Positions 7,934 to 15,176 of a DNA stretch of 36,868 nt are shown here, piece after piece. Position 1 is the first letter of the stretch. Every line of letters starts with the position of its first letter. Source of the DNA: an uncultured Oscillibacter sp. (GTDB lineage: Bacteria > Bacillota > Clostridia > Oscillospirales > Oscillospiraceae); assembly GCA_905234565.1 (NCBI GenBank), contig CAJOHW010000013.1, forward strand, positions 36,106 through 72,973, written 5' to 3'. The notes beneath the pieces were generated by a model that saw nothing but the letters and a program-made list of their open reading frames with translations, ran no database searches and had not been told where the DNA came from. Made by a program: the position numbers and the translations under genes.

Positions 7934-8527
7934 ATGAACCGCATTATCACCATCAGCCGGGAATACGGCGCGGGGGGCCACTCCATCGGATCCCGGGTGG
8001 CAAAGGAACTGGGCATCCCCCTGTATGACCGGGATATCGTGGTCCAGACGGCGGAGGCCAGCGGCTATACCCCGGAACAGGTGGAGAAAGAGGGAGAGGA
8101 GATCACCCGCACCGAGTCCATCCTCCGGGGCATCGTGGCTTCCAGCGTGTTTTACAGCGACAGCCAGGACGCCATTCACGATGTCCAGCAGGCCATTATT
8201 CTCCGCTTCGCCAAGGCGGGCCCCTGCGTCATCATCGGCCGCTGCGCCGACGAGGTGATCCGGAAGGCGGAATTGGACGGCCTCCACGTCTTTATCCACG
8301 CCGACGATGTCCACCGGGCGGTCCGGGTCAGTGAGATGCTGGGCAGCACCAACGCCAGCGAGATCCAGCGCCTCATGTCCCGGAAGGACAACAGCCGCCA
8401 CGCCTACTATAACCGATATACCGGAAAGAAGTGGGGAGACGGCCGCAACTATGACATCGTCCTGGACAGCGGCTCTCTGGGCTATGACCTGTGCGTGAAG
8501 CTCATCGTAGAGGCGGCGGGCGCGTGA
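7934..8527 (+). CDS. cytidylate kinase-like family protein
   Basis: 197-residue P-loop protein of the cytidylate-kinase-like family (Pfam PF13189), common in Firmicutes and mostly uncharacterised. It opens with ITISREYGAGGHSIG (nucleotide-binding loop, residues 5-19), followed by LGIPLYDRDIV, and has a GPCVIIGRCAD strand-loop near residue 96. The usual CMP kinase substrate domain is not recognisable, so true CMP phosphorylation is not implied. GGAGGG lies 7 nt before the ATG. It stands 40 nt after the PAP2 gene and 1 nt before the next gene, so the cluster is probably co-transcribed. Confidence 0.85.
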   Translation: MNRIITISREYGAGGHSIGSRVAKELGIPLYDRDIVVQTAEASGYTPEQVEKEGEEITRTESILRGIVASSVFYSDSQDAIHDVQQAIILRFAKAGPCVIIGRCADEVIRKAELDGLHVFIHADDVHRAVRVSEMLGSTNASEIQRLMSRKDNSRHAYYNRYTGKKWGDGRNYDIVLDSGSLGYDLCVKLIVEAAGA

Positions 8528-8528
8528 G

Positions 8529-9239
8529 ATGTTTTCCGGTTTTTCACAAGAGACCTTTGACTTTCTCTGGGGCATCCGTCTGAACAACGAGCGGGGCTGG
8601 TTTTTGGAACACAAGGAGCAGTACCGGGCCGTGCTGTATGAGCCTATGGCGGAACTGGCGGACGAGTGTTTGACCTATCTGGGGGAGAAGCGGCCCGGTC
8701 TTGTGCGGAAAGTCTCCCGCATTTATCGGGACGCCCGCCGTCTCCACGGACGGGGGCCTTTTAAGGACCACCTCTGGTTTAGCATAGAGCGTCCCTCCGA
8801 GGACTGGACCGGGAAACCCACCTTCTACTTTGAGCTGACCCCGGAGGGGTGGAGCTACGGCCTGGGCTACTGGCGGCCCTCCCCCGCCCTGATGGCCCGG
8901 CTCCGCGCCCGTATTGACCGGGATCCGGAGACCATGGAGAAGCTCACCCGTCGGTTAAACCGCAGTAAGGAGTTCACTCTGGACACCGTGGACTACCGCC
9001 GCCCCCGGTCCCATCCCCCGTCTCCCCTGCTGGAACCGTGGTACAGGGGGAAAACCTTTACCATCATGCACGAGGATCCGCCTACGGAGGAACTGTACGG
9101 CCCGGAACTGGCGGAACGGCTGAAAAAAGGCTTCCGCTTTCTCCTGCCCTATTACGACTATTTCAAGGCCCTGGACGCCGAAATGGATCCGGCGTCGGAT
9201 CCGATGGCGGATCCGGCCTTTAAGGAGGATGTCCCATGA
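8529..9239 (+). CDS. DUF2461 domain-containing protein
   Basis: 236-residue protein of the DUF2461 family (about 220 aa, widespread in bacteria, function unknown). Family segments seen: an N-terminal FLWGIRLNNERGWF, SRIYRDARRL near residue 64, GPFKDHLWF, and FYFELTPEGWSYGLGYW in the middle. No signal peptide or membrane segment, so probably cytosolic. The C-terminal tail is a short Asp-Pro-rich run (DPASDPMADPAF) encoded by repeated GGATCC-like units and looks like a lineage-specific extension. It starts 1 nt after the kinase-like gene and overlaps the HD gene by 4 nt (ATGA), consistent with translational coupling. Confidence 0.85.
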   Translation: MFSGFSQETFDFLWGIRLNNERGWFLEHKEQYRAVLYEPMAELADECLTYLGEKRPGLVRKVSRIYRDARRLHGRGPFKDHLWFSIERPSEDWTGKPTFYFELTPEGWSYGLGYWRPSPALMARLRARIDRDPETMEKLTRRLNRSKEFTLDTVDYRRPRSHPPSPLLEPWYRGKTFTIMHEDPPTEELYGPELAERLKKGFRFLLPYYDYFKALDAEMDPASDPMADPAFKEDVP

Positions 9240-9826
9240 AAACCTTCCCTGCCAGGGACGATGCCCTGGCCCTGCTGAAAAAGTACAACGCCGAACCCTT
9301 CCACCTCCGCCACGCCCTGACCGTGGAGGGCGTCATGCGGTGGTACGCTCAGGAACTGGGCTATGGAGAGGACGCGGAGTTCTGGGCCGCCGCGGGACTG
9401 CTCCACGATGTGGACTTTGAGCGCTGGCCGGACCAGCACTGTCAGAAGGCCCCGGAACTGCTGGCGGAGATCTCGGCGTCCCCGGAACTGGTCCACGCCG
9501 TGTGCAGCCACGGGTACGGGATTTGCAGCGACGTGGAGCCCACGGAGGAGATGGAGAAGGTGCTTTTCGCCGCCGATGAACTGACAGGGCTTATCGGCGC
9601 GGCGGCGAAAATGCGTCCCAGCAGGAGCGTCCAGGACATGGAGGTCAAGTCCCTGAAGAAGAAGTTCAAGGACAAGAAGTTTGCCGCCGGCTGTTCCCGG
9701 GACGTGATCCGTACCGGGGCGGAGCGCTTAGGGTGGGACCTGGATACCCTCATGGACCGGACCATCCAGGCCATGCGGAGCTGTGAGGCGGAGATCAACG
9801 CGGTCATGGAGCCCTTGGAGGCATAA
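9236..9826 (+). CDS. HD-domain hydrolase (COG2316-like)
   Basis: 196-residue HD-superfamily protein, a predicted metal-dependent phosphohydrolase of unknown substrate. The metal-binding signature is visible as H26 (FHLRHALTVEG), H57-D58 (GLLHDVDFE) and downstream AVCSHGYG and AADELTGLIGA. The C-terminal stretch with KSLKKKFKDKKFAAG and RDVIRTGAERLGW is characteristic of the COG2316 subgroup rather than of cNMP or (p)ppGpp hydrolases. AAGGAGG lies 7 nt before the ATG, inside the DUF2461 gene, which it overlaps by 4 nt. It ends the four-gene rightward cluster and is followed by a hairpin terminator. Confidence 0.85.
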   Translation: MKTFPARDDALALLKKYNAEPFHLRHALTVEGVMRWYAQELGYGEDAEFWAAAGLLHDVDFERWPDQHCQKAPELLAEISASPELVHAVCSHGYGICSDVEPTEEMEKVLFAADELTGLIGAAAKMRPSRSVQDMEVKSLKKKFKDKKFAAGCSRDVIRTGAERLGWDLDTLMDRTIQAMRSCEAEINAVMEPLEA

Positions 9827-9846
9827 AACCTCTTTCCCCAAATCAA

Positions 9847-9883
9847 AAACGATCCCCTCTCCGAACAGGAGAGGGGATCGTTT
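9847..9883. terminator. bidirectional terminator
   Basis: Perfect 16-bp stem (9847-9862 with 9868-9883) with a 5-nt loop. Read on the minus strand the stem runs into TTTTT then GATTT; on the plus strand the T tract is only three bases, part of the stem. It separates two convergent units, the HD gene and the SLH protein gene. Confidence 0.9.
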
Positions 9884-9908
9884 CCTGCGCGTCTATGCAC
9901 AGCCGCGA

Positions 9909-12900
9909 TTATGCCAGGTAGTACAGGATTTTCGCCATCTGGCCCCGGCTGATGTTGGCGCCGGGACGGAAGGTGCCGTCCTCATAGCCGGAGAGGATCC
10001 CCCGGGCCACCATGGTGCGGATGTGGGAGACGGCGTAGTCCGGAATGGTGTTGGCGTCCGGGAAGGGCAGGGTGGAGACGGAACCGTAGCCCAGTTTTTG
10101 GCTCCGGCCGATCATGGCGGAGGCCTGGGCCCGGGTCAGACCGGAGTTGGGCCGCAGATACAGCCGTCCGTCCGTCCCCTGGGTGCCCCGCATGATGTTC
10201 TCCGCGTACAGCGCCCGCAGGGACGGAATGGCGGACACGGGAATCTCCGCCATATCCGCGTAGGGCAGGTCTACGTTCAGATAGTCCCGCCCGTCCAGGC
10301 CGGAGGCCCGGGCCAGCATCACCGCGAACTCCACCCGGGTGATGATGTCATAGGGGTGGTAGGACCCGTCGTCGTAGGGGTTTGCAATGCCCTGGTTCCA
10401 GAGGAAGTTGATATAGTCCGCCGCCCAGCAGCCGTCAATGTCCGTGAAGTTGTTGTAGGTGTTATAGGGGGCGATATCCACGGAGGCCCGGCCAATGTTG
10501 CCGGAGGCGTCCTGGGCGGTGACGGTGATCCGGGTGGGCTCCTGGCTGTACCCCGCCTCCGGCAGGGTGCAGCTCAGGGATCCGGTGGCGGCGTTATAGG
10601 AGGCGTTGACCCGGAGGCCGTTGACCGCGGCGGTGACGGAGGCGGCGGGGAGAATGCCGTCCACATTGTCCCGGACGCTGGCGCTGACCACCCGTCCGGA
10701 GAGGGACACGGTGACGGTGGGGGGCGCGGCGTCTGTAAGGCCCTGATAGGTGGCCACCACCTGGTCCAGATAGAGGGTGCCGTAGCTGGCCGGAGCCAGG
10801 ACCGCCTCCCGGTTTGTGAGAAGATCTACGGTGGTATCCGGGCGGATGGCGGAGGTGTTGGCGGTTTTCTCCATCTCCGCGAAGATGTCAAAATCTTCCC
10901 ACATCCCAATCTCCGGCTGGGGCACTTCCACGGGCCGCTCCTCCCCGATGCCCGTGGTTCCTCCGCCTCCGCTCTCCAACTCGCTGAAGAAGTCCGTTCC
11001 GCTGTCCGGCACGGAGGGCGTAGACGGCACATTGGGGGTGTCCGGGATCACCGGCGGGTTGTCCACAGGACCGCCCTGCTCTCCCGACGGCGGGTTCCAG
11101 ATGTCCGGATCCCGGGGGACGTTGACGGCGGTGACGGCGTAGCCTGCCAGAGAATAGCCCATGCCGCCCAGTTCCACCGTCACCTGACGCCAGCCCGTGA
11201 AGTTCAGCACGGCGGCGGGGATGCTTCGCTCATTTCCGGCGGTGTCCCGCACCAGCAGGGAGAACTGGTTCCCGGAGCCGTCCCCCATGATCCAGATGGT
11301 CAGGCTGTCATAGGGCACGCCAGGCATGGGAATGGGCTGGGCGTAACGCCAGGCGCTCTCCCCGCTGGGGGCATAGCGCAGTTCCCCGGAGGCGCGGCCG
11401 TACCGGGCCTCCTCCCCGCCTACGGCCCGGTTCAGTTCCGCCGTACCGGTGCCCAGGAGGGGTTCCTCAAAGTCCTCCATCTCCCGCAGTCCCACCCGGG
11501 ACACGGTGACGGGAATGGACGCGCTCTTCCCTCCGGCGGTGACGGTGATTCTGCCGCTGCCGGGGGTGACGGCGGTGAACAGCCCCGTCTCACTTAAATT
11601 TCCAATCCCGTCGGAGACGCTCCACCGGTAGGCCTCCGGATCCGCGTAGAGGTTCATGTGCTGGTAGGTGACGGAGGCGGAAAACTGGGCGGTGTCCCCC
11701 GGGGACAGCACCAGGGAGGAGGCCGCGTTCCCCGCCCCGTCCAGGATGGAGATGCCGTCCGGGGTCTTTACGGCGTGGACCACAGTTTTCCCCTGTTTTC
11801 CCCCGCCGGAGGCGGTGACGGTGATGTCCCCGCCCCCCTGGGGTGTGGTCAGGGTGGCGCCGTCTATGGTTCCGGCGGAGGCGGACAGGTTCCAGCCCTG
11901 GGGCGTGTTCATGGGATAGTAGTTGGTATCCACGGCGGAGACGGCGAAATGGATTCGGCTGCCTGCCAAAACCCAAGCGTTATCCGGACGGAGATAGAAA
12001 TGATCCAGCACTCCCGTGGAGGCTCCGGAGGCGATGAGGAAAATCTTGTTGGACACAGCCCGCTCCGCCCCCTCCGAGGGAGAGTTGATGGTGGAAGCCC
12101 GGCTGGCGTCGGGCATGGTGACGGAGATGGTGGTGGATCCGCCGCCGTCTAAGCCCAGCACCGTCCGGCAGCCCAGTTCCAAGAGCCGCTCCGCCGTCTG
12201 GCTCATGGTGGCCCCGATGGACATCCCCGGCTGACGGCCGTCGATGGTGTAGAAAATCAAAGTCCCGTCCGGACGCTGGCCGATGGCCGTGCGGGGGCTG
12301 CGTCCGTCCGGAAGGCCGGAGGCGATGCGGCCGTTTTCCGCCAGGAGGTACATGGCCCCCAGGCCGTACTCCACGTCGTTCCACGCGGAGTTGGCAGAGG
12401 AGACGCTGACGGTGAACTCCGTGCCCACAGGCAGGTTTGTCAGGGCCTTGCGCCAGTACTCGTCCGCCCGCAGGTTCACGGACAGCACCACCTGGTTCCG
12501 GCCAATGGGGGTCATGGCGGCGGTTTCCAGCACCTGGTCCACCCGCAGGCGTACGCTGGAGCCGATGGCCAGGGAGCCGGAGACAATGGTACACACCGCG
12601 TCGATGCCCCGCTCACTGTTGCCGGTGGTGTGGCTGCGGTTGAAGTCATAGGTAAAGAGATAGATGCCCCCCGTGGATACCCGGGCCTTGTTCACGGCGG
12701 CGATGTCCCGGCGGACCAGGGTGCCATAGCCGGTGTCGTCGTAGATCACATAGTTGAAGTCCGCGCTGATGCGCAGCCCCGGTTTTCCCATGACAGCGGT
12801 GCCGTCCTTCTTAAAGCCCATGGCGTAGTACCCGGCGTCGGAACTGCGCAGCTGGCCCTCCGTGACGATGAGCCCTACGGGCAGGCCGTTGGTGGTGTTG

Positions 12901-13244
12901 TAGAAGTCCCCGTTGATGCCGCCTACCACCCGGTAACCTTGGGCTTCCAGCTGCCGGACGGAACTGGTCAGGGTGCTGGTCTCCGTCAGGACGCTGCCGT
13001 AGGTGATGATGGGCCGGACCTGGTTGTTGGGCTTGTAGGTGAGAAAGTTCTCCGTGCGGAAATCGTTATACACGGTGCTCCAAAAGACATTGGTTGAGAG
13101 TTGGGTCTCCTGATGGATCTCCGTGTCCGACTGGCGCAGTTCCTCTCCCAGGGCATAGGAATAGGCCAGGGCCGGCGCGCCGATGGACGAGAGCAGGGCC
13201 AGGGCGCACAGCGCCGCCAGGCATTTCCGGTACAGTGTTTTCAT
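9909..13244 (-). CDS. secreted NAGPA-domain protein with Ig-like region and three SLH domains
   Basis: 1111-residue exported surface protein. A signal peptide (MKTLYRKCLAALCALALL, ending APALA) is followed by a phosphodiester glycosidase (NAGPA, PF09992) domain at about residues 105-400 with GGINGDFYN, SPRTAIGQ and GLDGGGST. Two to three beta-rich Ig/Big-like regions follow (about 405-600), then a carbohydrate-module-like stretch, a Pro/Ser/Gly-rich linker (about 711-778), another Ig-like segment, and three SLH repeats (about 933-1111: FTDIDGCW..., YADMAEIP..., FPDANTIP...) that would anchor it to pyruvylated wall polymer. In mammals NAGPA uncovers mannose-6-phosphate; bacterial roles are mostly unknown, so cleavage of sugar phosphodiesters in wall or host glycans is inference. 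Start at 13244 (GGAGGG 5 nt upstream); an upstream ATG at 13304 would hide the signal peptide. Confidence 0.9.
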   Translation of the reverse strand: MKTLYRKCLAALCALALLSSIGAPALAYSYALGEELRQSDTEIHQETQLSTNVFWSTVYNDFRTENFLTYKPNNQVRPIITYGSVLTETSTLTSSVRQLEAQGYRVVGGINGDFYNTTNGLPVGLIVTEGQLRSSDAGYYAMGFKKDGTAVMGKPGLRISADFNYVIYDDTGYGTLVRRDIAAVNKARVSTGGIYLFTYDFNRSHTTGNSERGIDAVCTIVSGSLAIGSSVRLRVDQVLETAAMTPIGRNQVVLSVNLRADEYWRKALTNLPVGTEFTVSVSSANSAWNDVEYGLGAMYLLAENGRIASGLPDGRSPRTAIGQRPDGTLIFYTIDGRQPGMSIGATMSQTAERLLELGCRTVLGLDGGGSTTISVTMPDASRASTINSPSEGAERAVSNKIFLIASGASTGVLDHFYLRPDNAWVLAGSRIHFAVSAVDTNYYPMNTPQGWNLSASAGTIDGATLTTPQGGGDITVTASGGGKQGKTVVHAVKTPDGISILDGAGNAASSLVLSPGDTAQFSASVTYQHMNLYADPEAYRWSVSDGIGNLSETGLFTAVTPGSGRITVTAGGKSASIPVTVSRVGLREMEDFEEPLLGTGTAELNRAVGGEEARYGRASGELRYAPSGESAWRYAQPIPMPGVPYDSLTIWIMGDGSGNQFSLLVRDTAGNERSIPAAVLNFTGWRQVTVELGGMGYSLAGYAVTAVNVPRDPDIWNPPSGEQGGPVDNPPVIPDTPNVPSTPSVPDSGTDFFSELESGGGGTTGIGEERPVEVPQPEIGMWEDFDIFAEMEKTANTSAIRPDTTVDLLTNREAVLAPASYGTLYLDQVVATYQGLTDAAPPTVTVSLSGRVVSASVRDNVDGILPAASVTAAVNGLRVNASYNAATGSLSCTLPEAGYSQEPTRITVTAQDASGNIGRASVDIAPYNTYNNFTDIDGCWAADYINFLWNQGIANPYDDGSYHPYDIITRVEFAVMLARASGLDGRDYLNVDLPYADMAEIPVSAIPSLRALYAENIMRGTQGTDGRLYLRPNSGLTRAQASAMIGRSQKLGYGSVSTLPFPDANTIPDYAVSHIRTMVARGILSGYEDGTFRPGANISRGQMAKILYYLA

Positions 13245-13280
13245 GGAATCCCTCCATTGTATGTTCCTTTTGTATCGTTC

Positions 13281-13312
13281 CCGCGGCACATGAGTATCGC
13301 ACATGGCCGCGG
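13281..13312. promoter_or_regulatory. inverted repeat over the SLH-gene promoter
   Basis: CCGCGGC (13281-13287) and its exact complement GCCGCGG (13306-13312) bracket the -10 hexamer at 13293-13298; a CACATG hexamer is also repeated in direct orientation between them. Position suits an operator, but a chance GC palindrome is possible. Confidence 0.3.
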
Positions 13313-13321
13313 ACTTGTAAA
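13293..13321 (-). promoter_or_regulatory. sigma-A promoter for the NAGPA-SLH gene
   Basis: Minus strand TTTACA (13321-13316), 17-nt spacer, GATACT (13298-13293) with TG at the extended position. It lies about 50 nt upstream of the start codon. Confidence 0.6.
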
Positions 13322-13343
13322 CGCCGGATCTTCCGGACCAGCC

Positions 13344-14096
13344 TCACACCCTTCCCGGCAGAGGCGGGGCCCGGAGGATCACCCTCCCCAGGCACACCAG
13401 GGACCGCCCTCCGGAGGGCAGCAGCACGATGTCCGCGTCCGCCCTTGCCCGGTTCAGGGAGAAGAGATATACCACACCCCCCGGATCCCGGTAGTACTGC
13501 TTGCAAAACAGCTCCCCGTCCACGCAGAAGATGCCCACGTCCCCCGGCCCTAAGGGATCCCGGTTCACATAGGCGGCCTCCCCGTCCTCAATCCAGGGGG
13601 CCATGGAGTCCCCCTGGATCCGCACGGCATACTCCGCCGACGAAGGCACGTCGTCTCCTACGGAAATGTAGTCGAAGTCCTCCCCGAACACCGGGGCCGT
13701 GTATCCGGCGGCGGCGGGAGAGCGGTAGAGGGGGATCTGCCGGGGTTCCGGCTCCGGCTTCCCCGCCTCCAAATCCGCCTGCCAGGACCGCAGGGACTGT
13801 AAAAGCGTTCGCACTGCCTCCCGGCCCGGGGCGGACAGGGCTCGGTAGTCCTCCACCAGCCGCCGCTCTCCAGCGGACAGGGTCTTTCCCTTTTGGCGAA
13901 AGCTGTCCCGAAAGAGGGCATTGGGGTCGGTTTCCAGGCAGTCGAACAGGCGCAGCAGTACCGGCTCCTTGGGAAAGCTGACGCTGTTTTCATAGTTGCT
14001 CACCGCCGAGGGCGTCACGCCCAGCATGGCGGCCAGTTCCCCCCGGGAGAGGTCCAGTTCCTCCCGGCGGCGCTGAAGGCGGTTTCCAAAGTTCAT
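13344..14096 (-). CDS. XRE-family regulator with LexA-like S24 peptidase domain
   Basis: 250-residue repressor-type protein. An HTH_3/XRE domain occupies residues 5-60 (GELAAMLGVTPSAVSNYEN), and a C-terminal S24 domain about residues 120-250. The Ser/Lys dyad is retained: S164 in QGDSMAPW and K199 in ELFCKQYY. An Ala130-Gly131 bond (PAAAGYT) sits where LexA/CI-type repressors cleave themselves, so RecA-stimulated or stress-induced self-cleavage is plausible but unproven. No prophage genes surround it. AGGGAGG lies 7 nt before the ATG. It is divergent from tcdA with back-to-back promoters and a palindrome between them, suggesting autoregulation. Distinct from LexA proper, whose N-terminus is a winged helix. 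Confidence 0.88.
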   Translation of the reverse strand: MNFGNRLQRRREELDLSRGELAAMLGVTPSAVSNYENSVSFPKEPVLLRLFDCLETDPNALFRDSFRQKGKTLSAGERRLVEDYRALSAPGREAVRTLLQSLRSWQADLEAGKPEPEPRQIPLYRSPAAAGYTAPVFGEDFDYISVGDDVPSSAEYAVRIQGDSMAPWIEDGEAAYVNRDPLGPGDVGIFCVDGELFCKQYYRDPGGVVYLFSLNRARADADIVLLPSGGRSLVCLGRVILRAPPLPGRV

Positions 14097-14136
14097 ACAG
14101 CTTCCTCCCTGCCGCCTTAAAACGGCTGTTCACTCT

Positions 14137-14165
14137 ATTATACACGCTTTTTTTCCAGGACGCAA
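14137..14165 (-). promoter_or_regulatory. sigma-A promoter for the XRE-S24 regulator
   Basis: Minus strand TTGCGT (14165-14160), 17-nt spacer, perfect TATAAT (14142-14137), about 40 nt upstream of the regulator start. Its -35 abuts the -35 of the divergent tcdA promoter. Confidence 0.8.
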
Positions 14166-14173
14166 ACTGTTTG
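14163..14173. promoter_or_regulatory. candidate operator between divergent promoters
   Basis: CAAAC-T-GTTTG is an exact palindrome with 5-bp arms that overlaps both -35 hexamers (14160-14165 and 14171-14176). A dimeric repressor here, the XRE-S24 protein being the natural candidate, would block both promoters. Short, so possibly chance. Confidence 0.35.
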
Positions 14174-14199
14174 ACAGAAATCTGAGGATCTGGTAAAAT
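14171..14199 (+). promoter_or_regulatory. sigma-A promoter for tcdA
   Basis: Perfect TTGACA (14171-14176), 17-nt spacer, TAAAAT (14194-14199). The leader then contains a 6-bp GC hairpin (14220-14225 with 14234-14239) just before the ribosome binding site. Confidence 0.85.
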
Positions 14200-14255
14200 T
14201 TTCATCAAAAAATGCTGTCCCGCCCTTTTGGCAGGGCGGAAACGGAGGGATCCCA

Positions 14256-15035
14256 GTGGAAAACACGTTTTCCCGGACAGAACTGCTGCTGGGCCGGGAG
14301 GGAATGGAGCGCCTGTCCCGATCCCGGGTGGCGGTGTTCGGCATCGGCGGCGTGGGGGGCTATGTGGTGGAGGCCCTGGCCCGCAGCGGCGTGGGGGCCT
14401 TAGACCTCATCGACAGCGACCGGGTGAGCCTCAGCAACCTGAACCGTCAGATTCTCGCCACGGTGAAAACCCTGGGGCGCTGTAAGGTGGACGCCGCCCG
14501 GGAGCGCGTGGCGGACATCAACCCCCAGGCCCAGGTCCGTACCTATCCCATCTTCTACGGCCCGGAGACGGCGGACCAGTTCGACTTCTCCCAGTACGAC
14601 TACGTGGTGGACGCCATCGACACCGTCACCGGAAAAATCGACCTGGCGGTCCGGGCCCTGGGGCAGGGGGTGCCTATCATCAGCTCCATGGGGGCGGGAA
14701 ACAAGCTGGACGCCTCCGCCTTAGAGGTGGCGGACCTGGCGGAGACCTCCGTGTGCCCCCTGGCCCGGGTCATGCGGCGGGAGCTGAAAAGGCGGGGGAT
14801 CCGGCATCTGAAAGTGGTCTACTCCAAAGAGCCGCCCATGAAACCCCTGGACAATCCCTCGGAGGATCTTTTGGACGATTCCTCCGGCGTCCGTCCTGCG
14901 AAAAGCCCCCGGGAGGGCACGCAGCGCCGTCAGACCCCTGGGAGCCTTGCCTTTGTCCCCGCTGTTGCCGGAATGATTCTGGCGGGGGAAGTGGTCCGGG
15001 ATCTGGCGGGATTTTCCCGGAAAGAATCACCGTAA
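14256..15035 (+). CDS. tcdA: tRNA threonylcarbamoyladenosine dehydratase (TcdA/CsdL)
   Basis: E1-like ATP-dependent enzyme that cyclises t6A at position 37 of ANN-decoding tRNAs to ct6A. 259 residues, normal length. It shows the nucleotide-binding GIGGVGGYVVEALARSG (residues 29-45), DLIDSDRVSLSNLNRQI, and the C-terminal SLAFVPAVAGMILAGEVV helix of the ThiF/MoeB/HesA fold. The E1 cysteine-pair zinc site is absent, as in TcdA. The start is GTG at 14256, with GGAGGG 6 nt upstream; no ATG fits. It has a strong promoter of its own and is divergent from the S24 regulator. The next gene, galE, has its own promoter, although no terminator is seen between them. Confidence 0.93.
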   Translation: MENTFSRTELLLGREGMERLSRSRVAVFGIGGVGGYVVEALARSGVGALDLIDSDRVSLSNLNRQILATVKTLGRCKVDAARERVADINPQAQVRTYPIFYGPETADQFDFSQYDYVVDAIDTVTGKIDLAVRALGQGVPIISSMGAGNKLDASALEVADLAETSVCPLARVMRRELKRRGIRHLKVVYSKEPPMKPLDNPSEDLLDDSSGVRPAKSPREGTQRRQTPGSLAFVPAVAGMILAGEVVRDLAGFSRKESP

Positions 15036-15081
15036 ATCTGCGCGTTCTCCCGGAAAACAGGAAACATCTCACATGGTTCTA

Positions 15082-15110
15082 TTGACGATGCCGGGGGAGT
15101 CTGCTATCCT
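15082..15110 (+). promoter_or_regulatory. sigma-A promoter for galE-galK-galT
   Basis: TTGACG (15082-15087), 17-nt spacer, TATCCT (15105-15110) with TG at the extended -10 position. About 65 nt of leader precede galE. No obvious operator or CRE site is recognisable by eye. Confidence 0.7.
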
Positions 15111-15176
15111 CTAAGGGAGCAGAGAAAACCGAAAGAGTAACCCAGAGAAACGCGGAAAAAAGGAGGAGAATCGACT

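Noticed and set aside
13316..13345. Terminator of the XRE-S24 gene at the CCGGA/TCCGG repeat
   Set aside because: Only a 5-bp stem and no T tract follow it; too weak to call.
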